A DNA stretch of 19,470 bases. Source: Rhodobacteraceae bacterium UBA6273 (lineage in GTDB: Bacteria; Pseudomonadota; Alphaproteobacteria; Rhodobacterales; Rhodobacteraceae). Shown here one piece after another: positions 8,502 to 15,394 of this stretch (the first letter of the stretch is position 1; the number at the start of each line of letters is the position of its first letter). The translations under genes were made by a program, and so were the position numbers. The stretch lies in contig DJUV01000077.1 in assembly GCA_002440625.1 (NCBI GenBank), positions 1-19,470 of the forward strand. Reading direction: 5' to 3'. The notes below the pieces were generated by a model, which was given only the letters and a program-made list of their open reading frames with translations, did no database searches and was not told the origin of the DNA.

Positions 8502-9785
8502 TCAGACCGGCGCGCGATAGGCCCGGTAGCCGCGCTGGATGGTGATCTGGTCAGCAATGTAACGCGCATCATGCCAGACGCCCCAGATGAAGCTCGACCC
8601 GCGCCGCGACTGCCACGGCAGGCCAAGGAAATAGACCCCCGGCTCAGTGGAAACGCCGCGCTGGTGCTTCGGCTTGCCGGTTTCGTCAAAGGCATCGACC
8701 TTCAGCCAGCCGTAGTCAAGCGCATAGCCCGTCGCCCAGATGATCGAGGTGACGCCCGCCTCGGCGAGACTAAGTTCGGCAATCGGGTGCTTCACGCAAT
8801 CCGGCTCCGGCCGGATCTCACGCGCCGAAGGCTCTTCCGGCAGGTCAAGACCGTTCCGCGCGACATAGGCATCCGCCTCGTCCAGCACGGCGAGGTAATC
8901 GGCATCGCCTTGGGCGATGTTGCGGCGCAGATCGGGCGCAAAGCTCAAGACGCCGTCGGCATATTTCTCGGTGCGACCGACCAGCGTCATGCCCTCGGCG
9001 GCGAGGCGGCGGAAGTCGATGGTCTGGCCGCCGTAGGCGCCGCTGACGGCGATCGTCACATGCTCGGTCCCCGGCGCGGGCGCGCCCACGTCCCATTTGC
9101 CAAGTACGCCCAGCCACCAGCAGAAGTCGCGGCCCCGGTAGGCGCGGGGCGGGCGGCCATGCGGTCCGACGGAAAGATAGACCTTGCGGCCCGCACGCTG
9201 CAGTTCATCGGCGATCTGCACGCCCGATGACCCGCCACCGACCACCAACACCGCACCCTCGGGCAACTGGCCGGGGTTGCGGTAGCCGTTGGAGTGGATC
9301 TGCATCAGCCCCGCGGTTTCCGGCACGATGGCCGGCATCACCGGGCGCTGGAACGGGCCGGTGGCGGCAACCACGGCCCCGGCCTCGATCTCACCGTCCG
9401 AGGTATGGACGCGGAAGCCGGGCCTGCCCTCGTTGCGCCGAACCTCCGTCACCTCGACCCCGCAGCGGACCGGGGCACCGAACTTCTCGGCATAGGCGAC
9501 GAAATAGTCGGCAACGCGCTCCTTGGGCGCGAAAGCCTCAGGGTCGGTATCGTCGAACTTCAGCCCCGGAAAGCGGTCATGCCAGGCCGGCCCGTTGGCC
9601 ACGAGCGAATCCCAGCGCTCCGAGCGCCAGCGCTCGGCGATGCGGCTGCGTTCCAGCACCAGATGCGGGATGCCCCCCGCCGTCAGATGCTCGCTCATCG
9701 CGATGCCGGCCTGTCCGGCACCGATCACCAGCACATCAACCTTTTCGGCGGGCTTTCCAGCCCCCGTCGCATCTGTCGGGCTCAT
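8502..9785 (-). CDS. Flavin-dependent monooxygenase (CzcO/YUCCA-like, class B)
   Basis: The product is 427 residues from the ATG at 9785, which has GGAGA seven bases upstream; further in-frame ATGs upstream would add a poor, cysteine-containing extension. The FAD-binding Rossmann motif VIGAGQAG is at 20-27 and the NADPH-binding motif VGGGSSG at 182-188. Between them, MQIHSNGYRNP (161-171) resembles the class B monooxygenase fingerprint. ATGYALDYGWL (351-361) matches the usual late ATG motif. Such enzymes insert one oxygen atom at nitrogen, sulphur or a carbonyl using NADPH and O2. It is the first gene of the minus-strand catabolic island and is followed by the Rid-family gene. N-oxygenation or hydroxylation of an amine-containing substrate is inferred from its neighbours, not shown. 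A partly symmetric AGG-N5-CCT site lies at 9866-9888. Confidence 0.85.
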   Translation of the reverse strand: MSPTDATGAGKPAEKVDVLVIGAGQAGIAMSEHLTAGGIPHLVLERSRIAERWRSERWDSLVANGPAWHDRFPGLKFDDTDPEAFAPKERVADYFVAYAEKFGAPVRCGVEVTEVRRNEGRPGFRVHTSDGEIEAGAVVAATGPFQRPVMPAIVPETAGLMQIHSNGYRNPGQLPEGAVLVVGGGSSGVQIADELQRAGRKVYLSVGPHGRPPRAYRGRDFCWWLGVLGKWDVGAPAPGTEHVTIAVSGAYGGQTIDFRRLAAEGMTLVGRTEKYADGVLSFAPDLRRNIAQGDADYLAVLDEADAYVARNGLDLPEEPSAREIRPEPDCVKHPIAELSLAEAGVTSIIWATGYALDYGWLKVDAFDETGKPKHQRGVSTEPGVYFLGLPWQSRRGSSFIWGVWHDARYIADQITIQRGYRAYRAPV

Positions 9786-9865
9786 TGTGGCGTCTCCGGT
9801 CCTGAATGTTCGCGGGCACAGGATACAGAGCGCGACCTTCGGAAAAAGCAAAACCTTCATCATCA

Positions 9866-9888
9866 TTGATAAGGTCAGGCCTCATCAA
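9866..9888. promoter_or_regulatory. Candidate degenerate LysR operator, site 3 (before the monooxygenase)
   Basis: TTGATAAGG (9866-9874) and CCTCATCAA (9880-9888) form an inverted repeat with 9-base arms, one mismatch and a 5-base centre TCAGG. The core AGG-N5-CCT matches sites 1 and 2 (TTAGG-N5-CCTAA), and the 15-base unit 9870-9884 ends 84 bases before the monooxygenase ATG, almost the same distance as site 1 from its gene. The outer bases differ from sites 1 and 2, so recognition by the same LysR is a hypothesis. Confidence 0.42.
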
Positions 9889-9896
9889 CGGCCACC

Positions 9897-10388
9897 TCAA
9901 TCGTGGCGCATCATCCGCATCGTCTCGATCCGCCCGGCGAGCGCGGCCCGCGCCTCCGGCCCCATCGCGTCAAGCCGGTCGAGGAGAAGGCCGCGCCCGA
10001 GTTGCAGCCGCTCCTCGATCCGCGCGACCTGGTTCGCCATCACCGCCTCGACCGCGGCGCGGTCATAGGGCTCGGCCCGGATCGCGGCGGCAAGTGCCGC
10101 GACATCGGCCCGCGCCTCCTCCCGGCCCGCGCGGAAATCCGGCGCGGCCTTGACGAAGGCCTCGCGCAGCGCCTTGCGATCCTCGGGCGACAGCGCCTCG
10201 GTGTAGGGTCCGAAGCCGACATCGCGGACCCGGCGCGGATCGTCGCGGCCACCGTGAGCCAGCATCGCGCCGCCCATCACTCCTAAGATCATCAGGTTGA
10301 GCGTCAGCGAGAGGATCAGCGCGATCTTCATGCCGCGCCCCGCCTTCGGCGCCGCAACCCCGGTTTCGGTCTTCGTCGGTTCATCCAT
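9897..10388 (-). CDS. Membrane-anchored periplasmic protein, Metal_resist/CnrX-like
   Basis: The product is 163 residues from the ATG at 10388. That start is chosen because GAGGAG lies eight bases upstream, whereas the GTG at 10397 overlaps the Shine-Dalgarno sequence. A short cytoplasmic tail is followed by one membrane helix (about 21-45), then a mostly alpha-helical periplasmic domain rich in Arg, Glu and Ala. The helical-hairpin pattern (LSPEDRKALREAF, later ERLQLGRGLLLDRLDAMGPEARAAL) resembles the periplasmic heavy-metal sensor family that includes CnrX and the CpxP/Spy chaperones. Only two histidines (H45, H162) and no cysteine are present, so metal sensing like that of CnrX is doubtful. 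It is the third gene of an overlapping set after the ECF sigma factor and probably takes part in its control. Confidence 0.7.
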   Translation of the reverse strand: MDEPTKTETGVAAPKAGRGMKIALILSLTLNLMILGVMGGAMLAHGGRDDPRRVRDVGFGPYTEALSPEDRKALREAFVKAAPDFRAGREEARADVAALAAAIRAEPYDRAAVEAVMANQVARIEERLQLGRGLLLDRLDAMGPEARAALAGRIETMRMMRHD

Positions 10389-10393
10389 GCCCG

Positions 10394-10762
10394 TCACTCC
10401 TCAGCCGACGCTGTCATGAAGCTGTCGGCCCCCGGCATCAGTTCGACCGACAGAGAAGGCGTGATCAGGCCGCCTGCATCCAGGGGGTCCGCCAGCCCGA
10501 CAAAGCCGATCCAGACCCCAGCCGCGGTCGCCGTGGCCAGGCCGCCAAGCCCGGCCCAGCCGCCGATGGAGGCGACGGCCGCGCGAAGGAAGCCGGGCCG
10601 CGCAGCGGGGCGCAGGACGGCGACCTCGGCGGGCCGCACCATCTCGGCCTCGGCATCGGCCATGACCCGCGCCAACAGCGCGTCGGACGGCACCGGCGCG
10701 TTCTCACGCCCGGCGGCAAAGAAGGCCTCAAGCCCCTTGTCGTTCAGATCATCCTCAGCCAT
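10394..10762 (-). CDS. Single-pass membrane protein, putative anti-sigma factor
   Basis: The product is 122 residues from the ATG at 10762; a TTG two codons upstream is possible. It has an acidic amino-terminal cytoplasmic region (DDLNDKGLEAFFAAGRENAP, then SDALLARVMADAEAEM), a single membrane helix at about 67-91 and a short periplasmic tail. No zinc-binding HxxxCxxC motif is present, so it is not a ZAS-type anti-sigma factor. The start overlaps the end of the sigma factor gene by eight bases and its stop lies just before the next gene, so the three are translationally coupled. Position, size and single membrane span suggest a CnrY-like anti-sigma factor. The function is inferred from context and the sequence itself is not diagnostic. 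Confidence 0.62.
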   Translation of the reverse strand: MAEDDLNDKGLEAFFAAGRENAPVPSDALLARVMADAEAEMVRPAEVAVLRPAARPGFLRAAVASIGGWAGLGGLATATAAGVWIGFVGLADPLDAGGLITPSLSVELMPGADSFMTASAEE

Positions 10763-11339
10763 CGTCAAACCCCAGTTCGTCCCGTCGCCCTGACAGTGCC
10801 GCTGCCAGCCCGCGCTTACCCCGCGCGACGAGGCTTTCGACCGCCTCGACGCCCACCTCCATCACCTCGGCGATCTCGGGGTTCGCCAACCCTTCGAGAT
10901 GCCTCAGGATCACCGCCTGCCGCTGCCGTTCCGGCAAGGCCGCCAGCGCCTGCTCCAAGGCCGCGGCGCGATCCGCCGCGATCATCCGCGCCGCCACGCC
11001 GGGATCGCCGTCCTCCGGCTCGGGGGCGGCATCAAGCGGCACCGTCCGCCGCCGCCGCAGCCGGTCGGTGCACAGGTTCGCGACCACGCGGTAAAGCCAG
11101 GTCGTCACCTTCGCCTGCCCCGGCTGCCAGCCCGGCGCCATGCGCCAGAGCCTCAGCATCGCCTCCTGCGCCACATCCTCGGCCTCGGCGGCGTCGGCGA
11201 GCATCCGCTGCGCGACCCGCAAGGCCAACGGCGTGAAACGATGGGTCAGGCGGCGCGCGGCCACAGGATCCCCCCTGGCGTAGAGCGCCAGAAGGTCATC
11301 GTCGGACCACCCGTCCCTTTCGTCCAAGGCCATCTGCAT
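10755..11339 (-). CDS. ECF-type RNA polymerase sigma factor
   Basis: The 194-residue protein is a two-domain ECF (group 4) sigma factor. Region 2 covers about 28-98, with AEDVAQEAMLRLWR (53-66) and TTWLYRVVANLCTDRLRRRR (79-98). Region 4 covers about 128-182, with LPERQRQAVILRHLEGLANPEIAEVMEVG and the recognition helix VEAVESLVARGKRGL. It directs RNA polymerase to a small stress regulon that is not identified here. It heads a compact set with a putative membrane anti-sigma factor and a periplasmic protein, so its activity is probably set by an envelope signal. The ATG at 11339 or the one at 11333 could be used; AGGA fits the latter. A hairpin at 11400-11422 separates it from the EF-hand gene upstream. 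Confidence 0.92.
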   Translation of the reverse strand: MQMALDERDGWSDDDLLALYARGDPVAARRLTHRFTPLALRVAQRMLADAAEAEDVAQEAMLRLWRMAPGWQPGQAKVTTWLYRVVANLCTDRLRRRRTVPLDAAPEPEDGDPGVAARMIAADRAAALEQALAALPERQRQAVILRHLEGLANPEIAEVMEVGVEAVESLVARGKRGLAAALSGRRDELGFDDG

Positions 11340-11395
11340 CCTGTCCCAAGGCCTAGACCGAAGGCCGCCGTCCTGAAAGCTCTATCTTCGCCGTG

Positions 11396-11422
11396 AAATG
11401 GGGGCGGCCCCATGCCGCCCCC
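11396..11422 (-). terminator. Terminator-like hairpin after the EF-hand gene
   Basis: GGGGGCGGC (11400-11408) and GCCGCCCCC (11414-11422) form a perfect 9-bp stem with a 5-base loop. It lies 19 bases past the stop codon of the EF-hand gene, and on the minus strand it is followed by ATTTCAC. The stem is strong but the T-run has only three bases, so some read-through into the sigma factor gene is likely. Confidence 0.6.
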
Positions 11423-11441
11423 CGCACTCGTCAGCGCAACC

Positions 11442-12047
11442 TCAGTTGTCGTCATCCTGCATGAACCAGCCCTTGCCGTTATGGCCCTTGCGGTGGTCAT
11501 CGCCCCGGCCATCGCCACGGCCGCCCATCCGCTCGCGCATCATCTCGCGCGCCTTGGCGAGTTCTTCCTCGCTCACCGCGCCGTCGCCATCGGCATCAAG
11601 CCGGTCGAACATGCGCATCGGCATCGGCCGCGCGACCAGTTCCTCGGCGCTGAGCTTGCCGTCGCCGTTGGCGTCCTGCGCCTCGACGCGGGCCTTGGCG
11701 CGCTCGTCGATCCGCGCGGCCATCTGGGCCTTCATGTGGGCCGCAAGCTCCTCGACCGAGATCAGCCCGTCGCCATCGGCATCGGTGCCGGCAACCCCGG
11801 ACTGGCGGTAGGCCATCAGCTCGTCCTTCGTGACCTTGCCGTCCTTGTCGGCATCAATCGCCGCGAAGTCGAACATCGGGCCATGTCCCGCCATGCCGCC
11901 CATCTCCATGCCCATGCCGGGCGCCTCATCGGCGGGCGCTTCCGCCGGGGGGGCCTCGGTCGTGCCTTCCGTCTGGGCGATCACCGGCGCGACGAGGCCC
12001 GCGCCAAGAAGCACAACCGCCGCTGCCAGATAGATTTTCGTAGCCAT
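11442..12047 (-). CDS. Secreted four-EF-hand calcium-binding protein
   Basis: The 201-residue protein starts with a Sec signal peptide (hydrophobic core about 6-20, cleavage predicted after VIA24). A Pro/Ala/Glu-rich linker and a Met-rich patch (GMGMEMGGMAG) follow. Four canonical 12-residue EF-hand loops are readable: DADKDGKVTKDE (65-76), DADGDGLISVEE (89-100), DANGDGKLSAEE (125-136) and DADGDGAVSEEE (151-162). Each has acidic residues at positions 1, 3, 5 and 12 or close variants. The carboxy terminus is rich in Gly, Arg, His and Asp. It should bind calcium in the periplasm or outside the cell. AAAGGA lies upstream of the ATG at 12047. It lies just upstream of the sigma/anti-sigma set on the same strand, so it may be a target or partner of that system, though a hairpin separates them. 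Confidence 0.9.
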   Translation of the reverse strand: MATKIYLAAAVVLLGAGLVAPVIAQTEGTTEAPPAEAPADEAPGMGMEMGGMAGHGPMFDFAAIDADKDGKVTKDELMAYRQSGVAGTDADGDGLISVEELAAHMKAQMAARIDERAKARVEAQDANGDGKLSAEELVARPMPMRMFDRLDADGDGAVSEEELAKAREMMRERMGGRGDGRGDDHRKGHNGKGWFMQDDDN

Positions 12048-12197
12048 CGTTCTTGTCCTTTCGCATCATTCCGTGACGGTCATTGCCGTCCGATATGCGT
12101 CAAACGCGGCATCTGCGGGATTCCGTCGCAGAAGTTGCAGGGGGCATTTTCCAGCGCTACCCGAGATGTTACATGCGAGTGGAACAGGAGAAACGCG

Positions 12198-12602
12198 ATG
12201 ACCAACACGACCGACGGGATCGAAGACGATCGTCCGCTGAAACCGGCTGCCTTGCGCGGCTGGCGCCGCCGCTGCCCCGCCTGCGGCGAAGGCAAGCTTT
12301 TCGATGGCTATCTCAAGGTGCGCGACCGCTGCGCGAACTGCGGCGAGGATCTGACCCACGCCCGCGCCGACGACGGCCCGGCCTATCTGACGATCCTCAT
12401 CGTCGGCCACCTGATGGCGCCGCTCATCATGTGGGCCTTCATCGCCTGGCGGCCCGATCCGGTCGTCCTTGCGAGTGTCTTTTCGGTCGGCTGCATCGCC
12501 GCCTCGCTCTACCTTCTGCCGCGTCTGAAGGGCGCCATCGTCGGCTACCAATGGGCCAAGCGCATGCACGGTTTCGGCAGCCCGCCGCCGGTCCATGACT
12601 GA
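12198..12602 (+). CDS. DUF983 membrane protein with zinc-ribbon motif
   Basis: The product has 134 residues from the ATG at 12198, preceded by AGGAG seven bases upstream. The amino-terminal part carries two CxxC pairs, C26-P-A-C29 in RRRCPACGEGKLFDGYL and C45-A-N-C48, forming a probable zinc ribbon. Two membrane helices follow (about 62-83 and 88-108). This arrangement defines DUF983, a family common in alphaproteobacteria whose biochemical role is unknown to me. The stop overlaps the start of the NUDIX gene by eight bases (ATGACTGA), so the two are co-translated. The frame stays open far upstream of 12198, but only this start has a good ribosome binding site and gives the family's usual length. 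Confidence 0.9.
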   Translation: MTNTTDGIEDDRPLKPAALRGWRRRCPACGEGKLFDGYLKVRDRCANCGEDLTHARADDGPAYLTILIVGHLMAPLIMWAFIAWRPDPVVLASVFSVGCIAASLYLLPRLKGAIVGYQWAKRMHGFGSPPPVHD

Positions 12603-13278
12603 CGCCCCCCAGCCCATCCGCGATGCGGCGACGGTGATCCTTGTCCGCAAGGATGGTCCGGCGCCCGCCGTGCTGCTGGGCCAGCGCGGCGCCGGTGCCG
12701 CCTTCATGCCGAGCAAATACGTCTTCCCCGGCGGCGCGCTAGATGCGGGCGACGCGGCGGTGCCGCTTGCAGGTGGGCTACGCGCGGAGTGTCAGGCACG
12801 GCTCGACCTGCCGCCCGGTGGCACGGGTCAGGGCGCAGCCCTCGCCGCCGCCGCGATCCGCGAGCTTTGGGAGGAAACCGGCCTCCGCCTCGGCCGCCCC
12901 GGTATCTGGCCCGGCACACCGCCCGCCGACTGGGCGGGCTTCGCCGCCACCGGCCTTGTCCCCGACGCGCGCTCTTTGCGCTTTCTCTTCCGCGCCATCA
13001 CGCCGCCCGGCCGCCCGCGCCGCTTCGATGCGCGCTTCTTCCTCGCCGATGCCGCCCATCTTTCCGGCGACCCCGACGATTTCTCCGCCGCCTCGGACGA
13101 GCTTTCGCATCTCCACTGGGTGCCGCTCAGCGAGGCGCGCCACCTCAACCTGCCCTTCATCACCGAAGTCGTCCTTGGCGAAGCTGCGGCAAATCTCGCC
13201 GAAGACCGGATCGACCGCGACGGCGTGGCCTTCTTCGACAATTCGGGCGACACCCCGGCCTTCCGCCGGCTACTTTAG
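12595..13278 (+). CDS. NUDIX hydrolase with a split Nudix box (NUDT19-like)
   Basis: The 227-residue protein has a NUDIX fold. The box is interrupted: FPGGALD (44-50) and AAIRELWEETGL (86-97) are separated by about 35 residues, an arrangement found in the NUDT19/RPP-type branch of the superfamily. The REx2EE part that binds divalent metal is complete (R89, E90, E93, E94). Enzymes of this branch hydrolyse pyrophosphate bonds in nucleotide derivatives, including CoA in some members; the substrate here cannot be told. It is translationally coupled to the DUF983 gene. Its stop TAG (13276-13278) directly abuts the stop of the convergent EamA gene. Confidence 0.88.
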   Translation: MTDAPQPIRDAATVILVRKDGPAPAVLLGQRGAGAAFMPSKYVFPGGALDAGDAAVPLAGGLRAECQARLDLPPGGTGQGAALAAAAIRELWEETGLRLGRPGIWPGTPPADWAGFAATGLVPDARSLRFLFRAITPPGRPRRFDARFFLADAAHLSGDPDDFSAASDELSHLHWVPLSEARHLNLPFITEVVLGEAAANLAEDRIDRDGVAFFDNSGDTPAFRRLL

Positions 13279-14172
13279 TCAGGCCGCCGCCAGAACAAGC
13301 GCGATCACCGAGACGACGACAAGCGCGATGCCCAGCGCCTCCCGCGGCCTAAGCCTTTCGCGGAAGAAGAGGACCGAGGCGAGCATGGTGAAGACGATCT
13401 CCACCTGGCCGAGCGCCCGTACATAGGCGGCGTTCTGCAATGCGAAAGCCGCGAACCAGCCCATCGAGCCCATGACGCCCGTGACCCCGACCGGCAGCGT
13501 CCGCCGCCAGAGGCTGAGCACCCGCCCCGCCTCGCCCGGTTCGCGCCATCTCAGCCAGACGAGCATGAGCACGGTCTGAAGGCAGGTCGTTGCCGTCAGC
13601 GCCACGACGGCACGCAGAAGGAAGGGCAAGGGCTCAAGCGCCAGCGTCGCCCCCCGGTAGCCGATGGCCGAAAGCCCGAAGAGCGCGCCCGCAGCGATGC
13701 CGTAGAGCGCCGGGCGGCCAAGCACCGGCGCCCCCGGCTCCGGCGATTTCGAGATGAGCATGAGGCCCGCAAAGCCGATGCCGATTGCAAGCCAGCCCGC
13801 CGCCGAAATCCGTTCCGACAGGAGCAGCGCCGAAAACGCCGCGACCTGCACGGTTTCGGTCTTGGTGAAGGCGATGCCGACCGCGAAGTTCCTGAGCGAG
13901 AAGAGCGCGACGGTGAGGAACGTCGCCACGATCTGCCCGACCGCACCAAGGATGATGAAGCCCCAGAAGGACAGGCCAATGTCCGGCAGCGCCAACCCGG
14001 TCGCCACCAGCCCACCCGCCGCCGCCGTCAGCGCGATGGGCGCCGCAAAAAGGAACCGGGCGAAGGTGGCGCCCCCGGTGGAAAGCCCGATCCCCTTCAA
14101 CTGCTTTTGCAGCATGAAGCGCACCGTCTGCACGGCGGCGGCGAAAAGCGTAAAGGCGATCCAGAGGCTCAT
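13279..14172 (-). CDS. EamA/DMT family permease
   Basis: The product is 297 residues from the ATG at 14172, with AAGG upstream; an ATG five codons earlier is possible. Ten hydrophobic segments in two repeats fit the drug/metabolite transporter superfamily with duplicated EamA domains. Characteristic stretches are GGATFARFLFAAPIAL, the FTKTETVQVAAFSALLLSE region at the end of the first repeat, and ALGQVEIVFTMLASVLFFRE at the end of the second. Substrates of this family range from amino acids to nucleotides and drugs, and none can be assigned. The desaturase gene lies 36 bases upstream on the same strand, so the two may be co-transcribed. Confidence 0.88.
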   Translation of the reverse strand: MSLWIAFTLFAAAVQTVRFMLQKQLKGIGLSTGGATFARFLFAAPIALTAAAGGLVATGLALPDIGLSFWGFIILGAVGQIVATFLTVALFSLRNFAVGIAFTKTETVQVAAFSALLLSERISAAGWLAIGIGFAGLMLISKSPEPGAPVLGRPALYGIAAGALFGLSAIGYRGATLALEPLPFLLRAVVALTATTCLQTVLMLVWLRWREPGEAGRVLSLWRRTLPVGVTGVMGSMGWFAAFALQNAAYVRALGQVEIVFTMLASVLFFRERLRPREALGIALVVVSVIALVLAAA

Positions 14173-14208
14173 GCGCCCTTCTGGCATGCCGGTTCAGGGG
14201 GCGGAAGC

Positions 14209-15102
14209 CTATTCGGAGGGTCGCAACGGATGCGGCACCGGGTCCTTGGTGCGGAACAGGTACTTGCGGAAGATCTCGCCGTAAGAGCCGTAGCGATAGC
14301 CGTCGTTCCGGCGCAGGTATTCCTCGCGGCTTTCGGCATAGAGCGCCGGCAGCTTGTACCACGCAACCTTCGGCTTTGCATGATGAACGACGTGGAAGCT
14401 GTTGTTCAGGAACAGGAATGACAAAAGCCCCTGCCCCTCCACAACCACCGACCGCCCCCGCGCCATGTCATGCGCGCGATGCTCAAGAAAGGTCCGTATC
14501 TTCAGGATCGACAGGCCAAGATAGGCCGCGATCAGGTAAAGCCACCACGGCACTTCCGCCGCGCGCAGCCACAGGATCACCGGCACCATCCCGGCGAAAT
14601 GCAGGGCCCAGTCGCGCAGGATCGCCCGGTCGCCGCCAAGGATCGCGCGGGTATCGCCCCGGACCAGCGCGATCACCGACAGCGCCGGCCCGATCAGCAT
14701 CCGCCCCAGAAGCGTGTTGTTGGCGCGCAGCATGACCCGTTTCCAGCGCGGCAGCACCGCCCAGACCTTCGGGTCGAGGAAGTTCGATTCCGGATCATCA
14801 TAGGGATCGGTCAGGAACTCATCCCGGTGATGCGCCAGATGCAGGTCGCGGAAGCGGCCGTAGGGATAGGCAAGCCCGATGGAGAAGAAGACCAGCGCCT
14901 CGTTCAGGGCGGTGTTGCGGAACGGATGGCCGTGCAGCACCTCATGCTGAAGCGAGGAATGCAGCGTGATCGCGAGGACCAGCACCACGAAGCCGAGCGG
15001 CGGGAAGGCCGCGTAAAGCACCGTCGTCGCCAGCATCCAGACGCCGTAGCACAGCGCCACCAGCGCCAGCGTCGGCCATTCGATCTCTCGTCCCTCACGC
15101 AT
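14209..15102 (-). CDS. Membrane fatty acid desaturase-like di-iron protein
   Basis: The 297-residue membrane protein has all three histidine boxes of the fatty-acid desaturase/hydroxylase superfamily: HEVLHGH (H53, H57, H59), HLAHH (H88, H91, H92) and HVVHH (H237, H240, H241). Four to six membrane segments surround them. These boxes bind the di-iron centre used for O2-dependent desaturation or hydroxylation of lipids, alkanes or carotenoids. The substrate is not clear from sequence; a membrane lipid acyl chain is the default guess. The ATG at 15102 overlaps the end of the DUF2061 gene by eight bases, so both are translated together, and both are probably controlled by the divergent XRE regulator. 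Confidence 0.88.
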   Translation of the reverse strand: MREGREIEWPTLALVALCYGVWMLATTVLYAAFPPLGFVVLVLAITLHSSLQHEVLHGHPFRNTALNEALVFFSIGLAYPYGRFRDLHLAHHRDEFLTDPYDDPESNFLDPKVWAVLPRWKRVMLRANNTLLGRMLIGPALSVIALVRGDTRAILGGDRAILRDWALHFAGMVPVILWLRAAEVPWWLYLIAAYLGLSILKIRTFLEHRAHDMARGRSVVVEGQGLLSFLFLNNSFHVVHHAKPKVAWYKLPALYAESREEYLRRNDGYRYGSYGEIFRKYLFRTKDPVPHPLRPSE

Positions 15103-15298
15103 GGCGGCCCCAGGCAATCCGCGCCCAGACGCGCTCATAGATCAGGTAGACGACGAAACCGATCGCCGTGTTCAGAACCGCGAGCGCGCCGCCGACAGTC
15201 GCCGAGCCGGTCAGAAGAACGCCGGTCAGCGTCATCGAAACAAGGCCGAGCGTGTTCCACAAAACCGCTTTCAGAACAGAGCGTTTGGTCGTTTCCAT
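15095..15298 (-). CDS. DUF2061 small membrane protein
   Basis: The 67-residue protein starts METTKRSVLKAVLWNTLG and ends YLIYERVWARIAWGRHA, which is the typical DUF2061 pattern, with two membrane helices (about 15-31 and 36-53). The biochemical role of the family is unknown to me. The stop TGA lies eight bases inside the desaturase gene, so coupled translation is likely and a partnership with the desaturase is a reasonable inference. GGGA lies about eight bases before the ATG at 15298. The frame stays open far upstream, but that part runs antisense through the XRE gene and is not coding. Confidence 0.87.
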   Translation of the reverse strand: METTKRSVLKAVLWNTLGLVSMTLTGVLLTGSATVGGALAVLNTAIGFVVYLIYERVWARIAWGRHA

Positions 15299-15341
15299 CA
15301 CATCATTCCCATGCCTCCAGCTAACGCCTGACGGGGGTGAA

Positions 15342-15388
15342 ACCGAATTCCGAATATGATTAACATTTCTCACATTCGGTGATATTTT
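15342..15388. promoter_or_regulatory. Divergent promoter region with CCGAAT boxes (candidate XRE operator)
   Basis: Three copies of a 7-base box are visible: ACCGAAT (15342-15348), TCCGAAT directly after it (15349-15355), and ATTCGGT inverted at 15374-15380. For the plus-strand XRE gene, TTAACA (15360-15365) and TATTTT (15383-15388) are 17 bases apart and would place the start of transcription at or next to the ATG at 15395. The inverted box lies between these two elements, so a regulator bound to the boxes should block the XRE promoter and could also control the minus-strand DUF2061-desaturase pair. Confidence 0.5.
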
Positions 15389-15394
15389 TCCGCA

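Noticed and set aside
11412..12197. Upstream extension of the DUF983 reading frame
   Set aside because: It runs antisense through the EF-hand gene; the AGGAG-preceded ATG at 12198 gives the normal DUF983 length.
12048..12197. Search for an ECF promoter motif shared by the EF-hand and sigma genes
   Set aside because: Only a short TCACGG match was found upstream of both; too weak to call a regulatory site.
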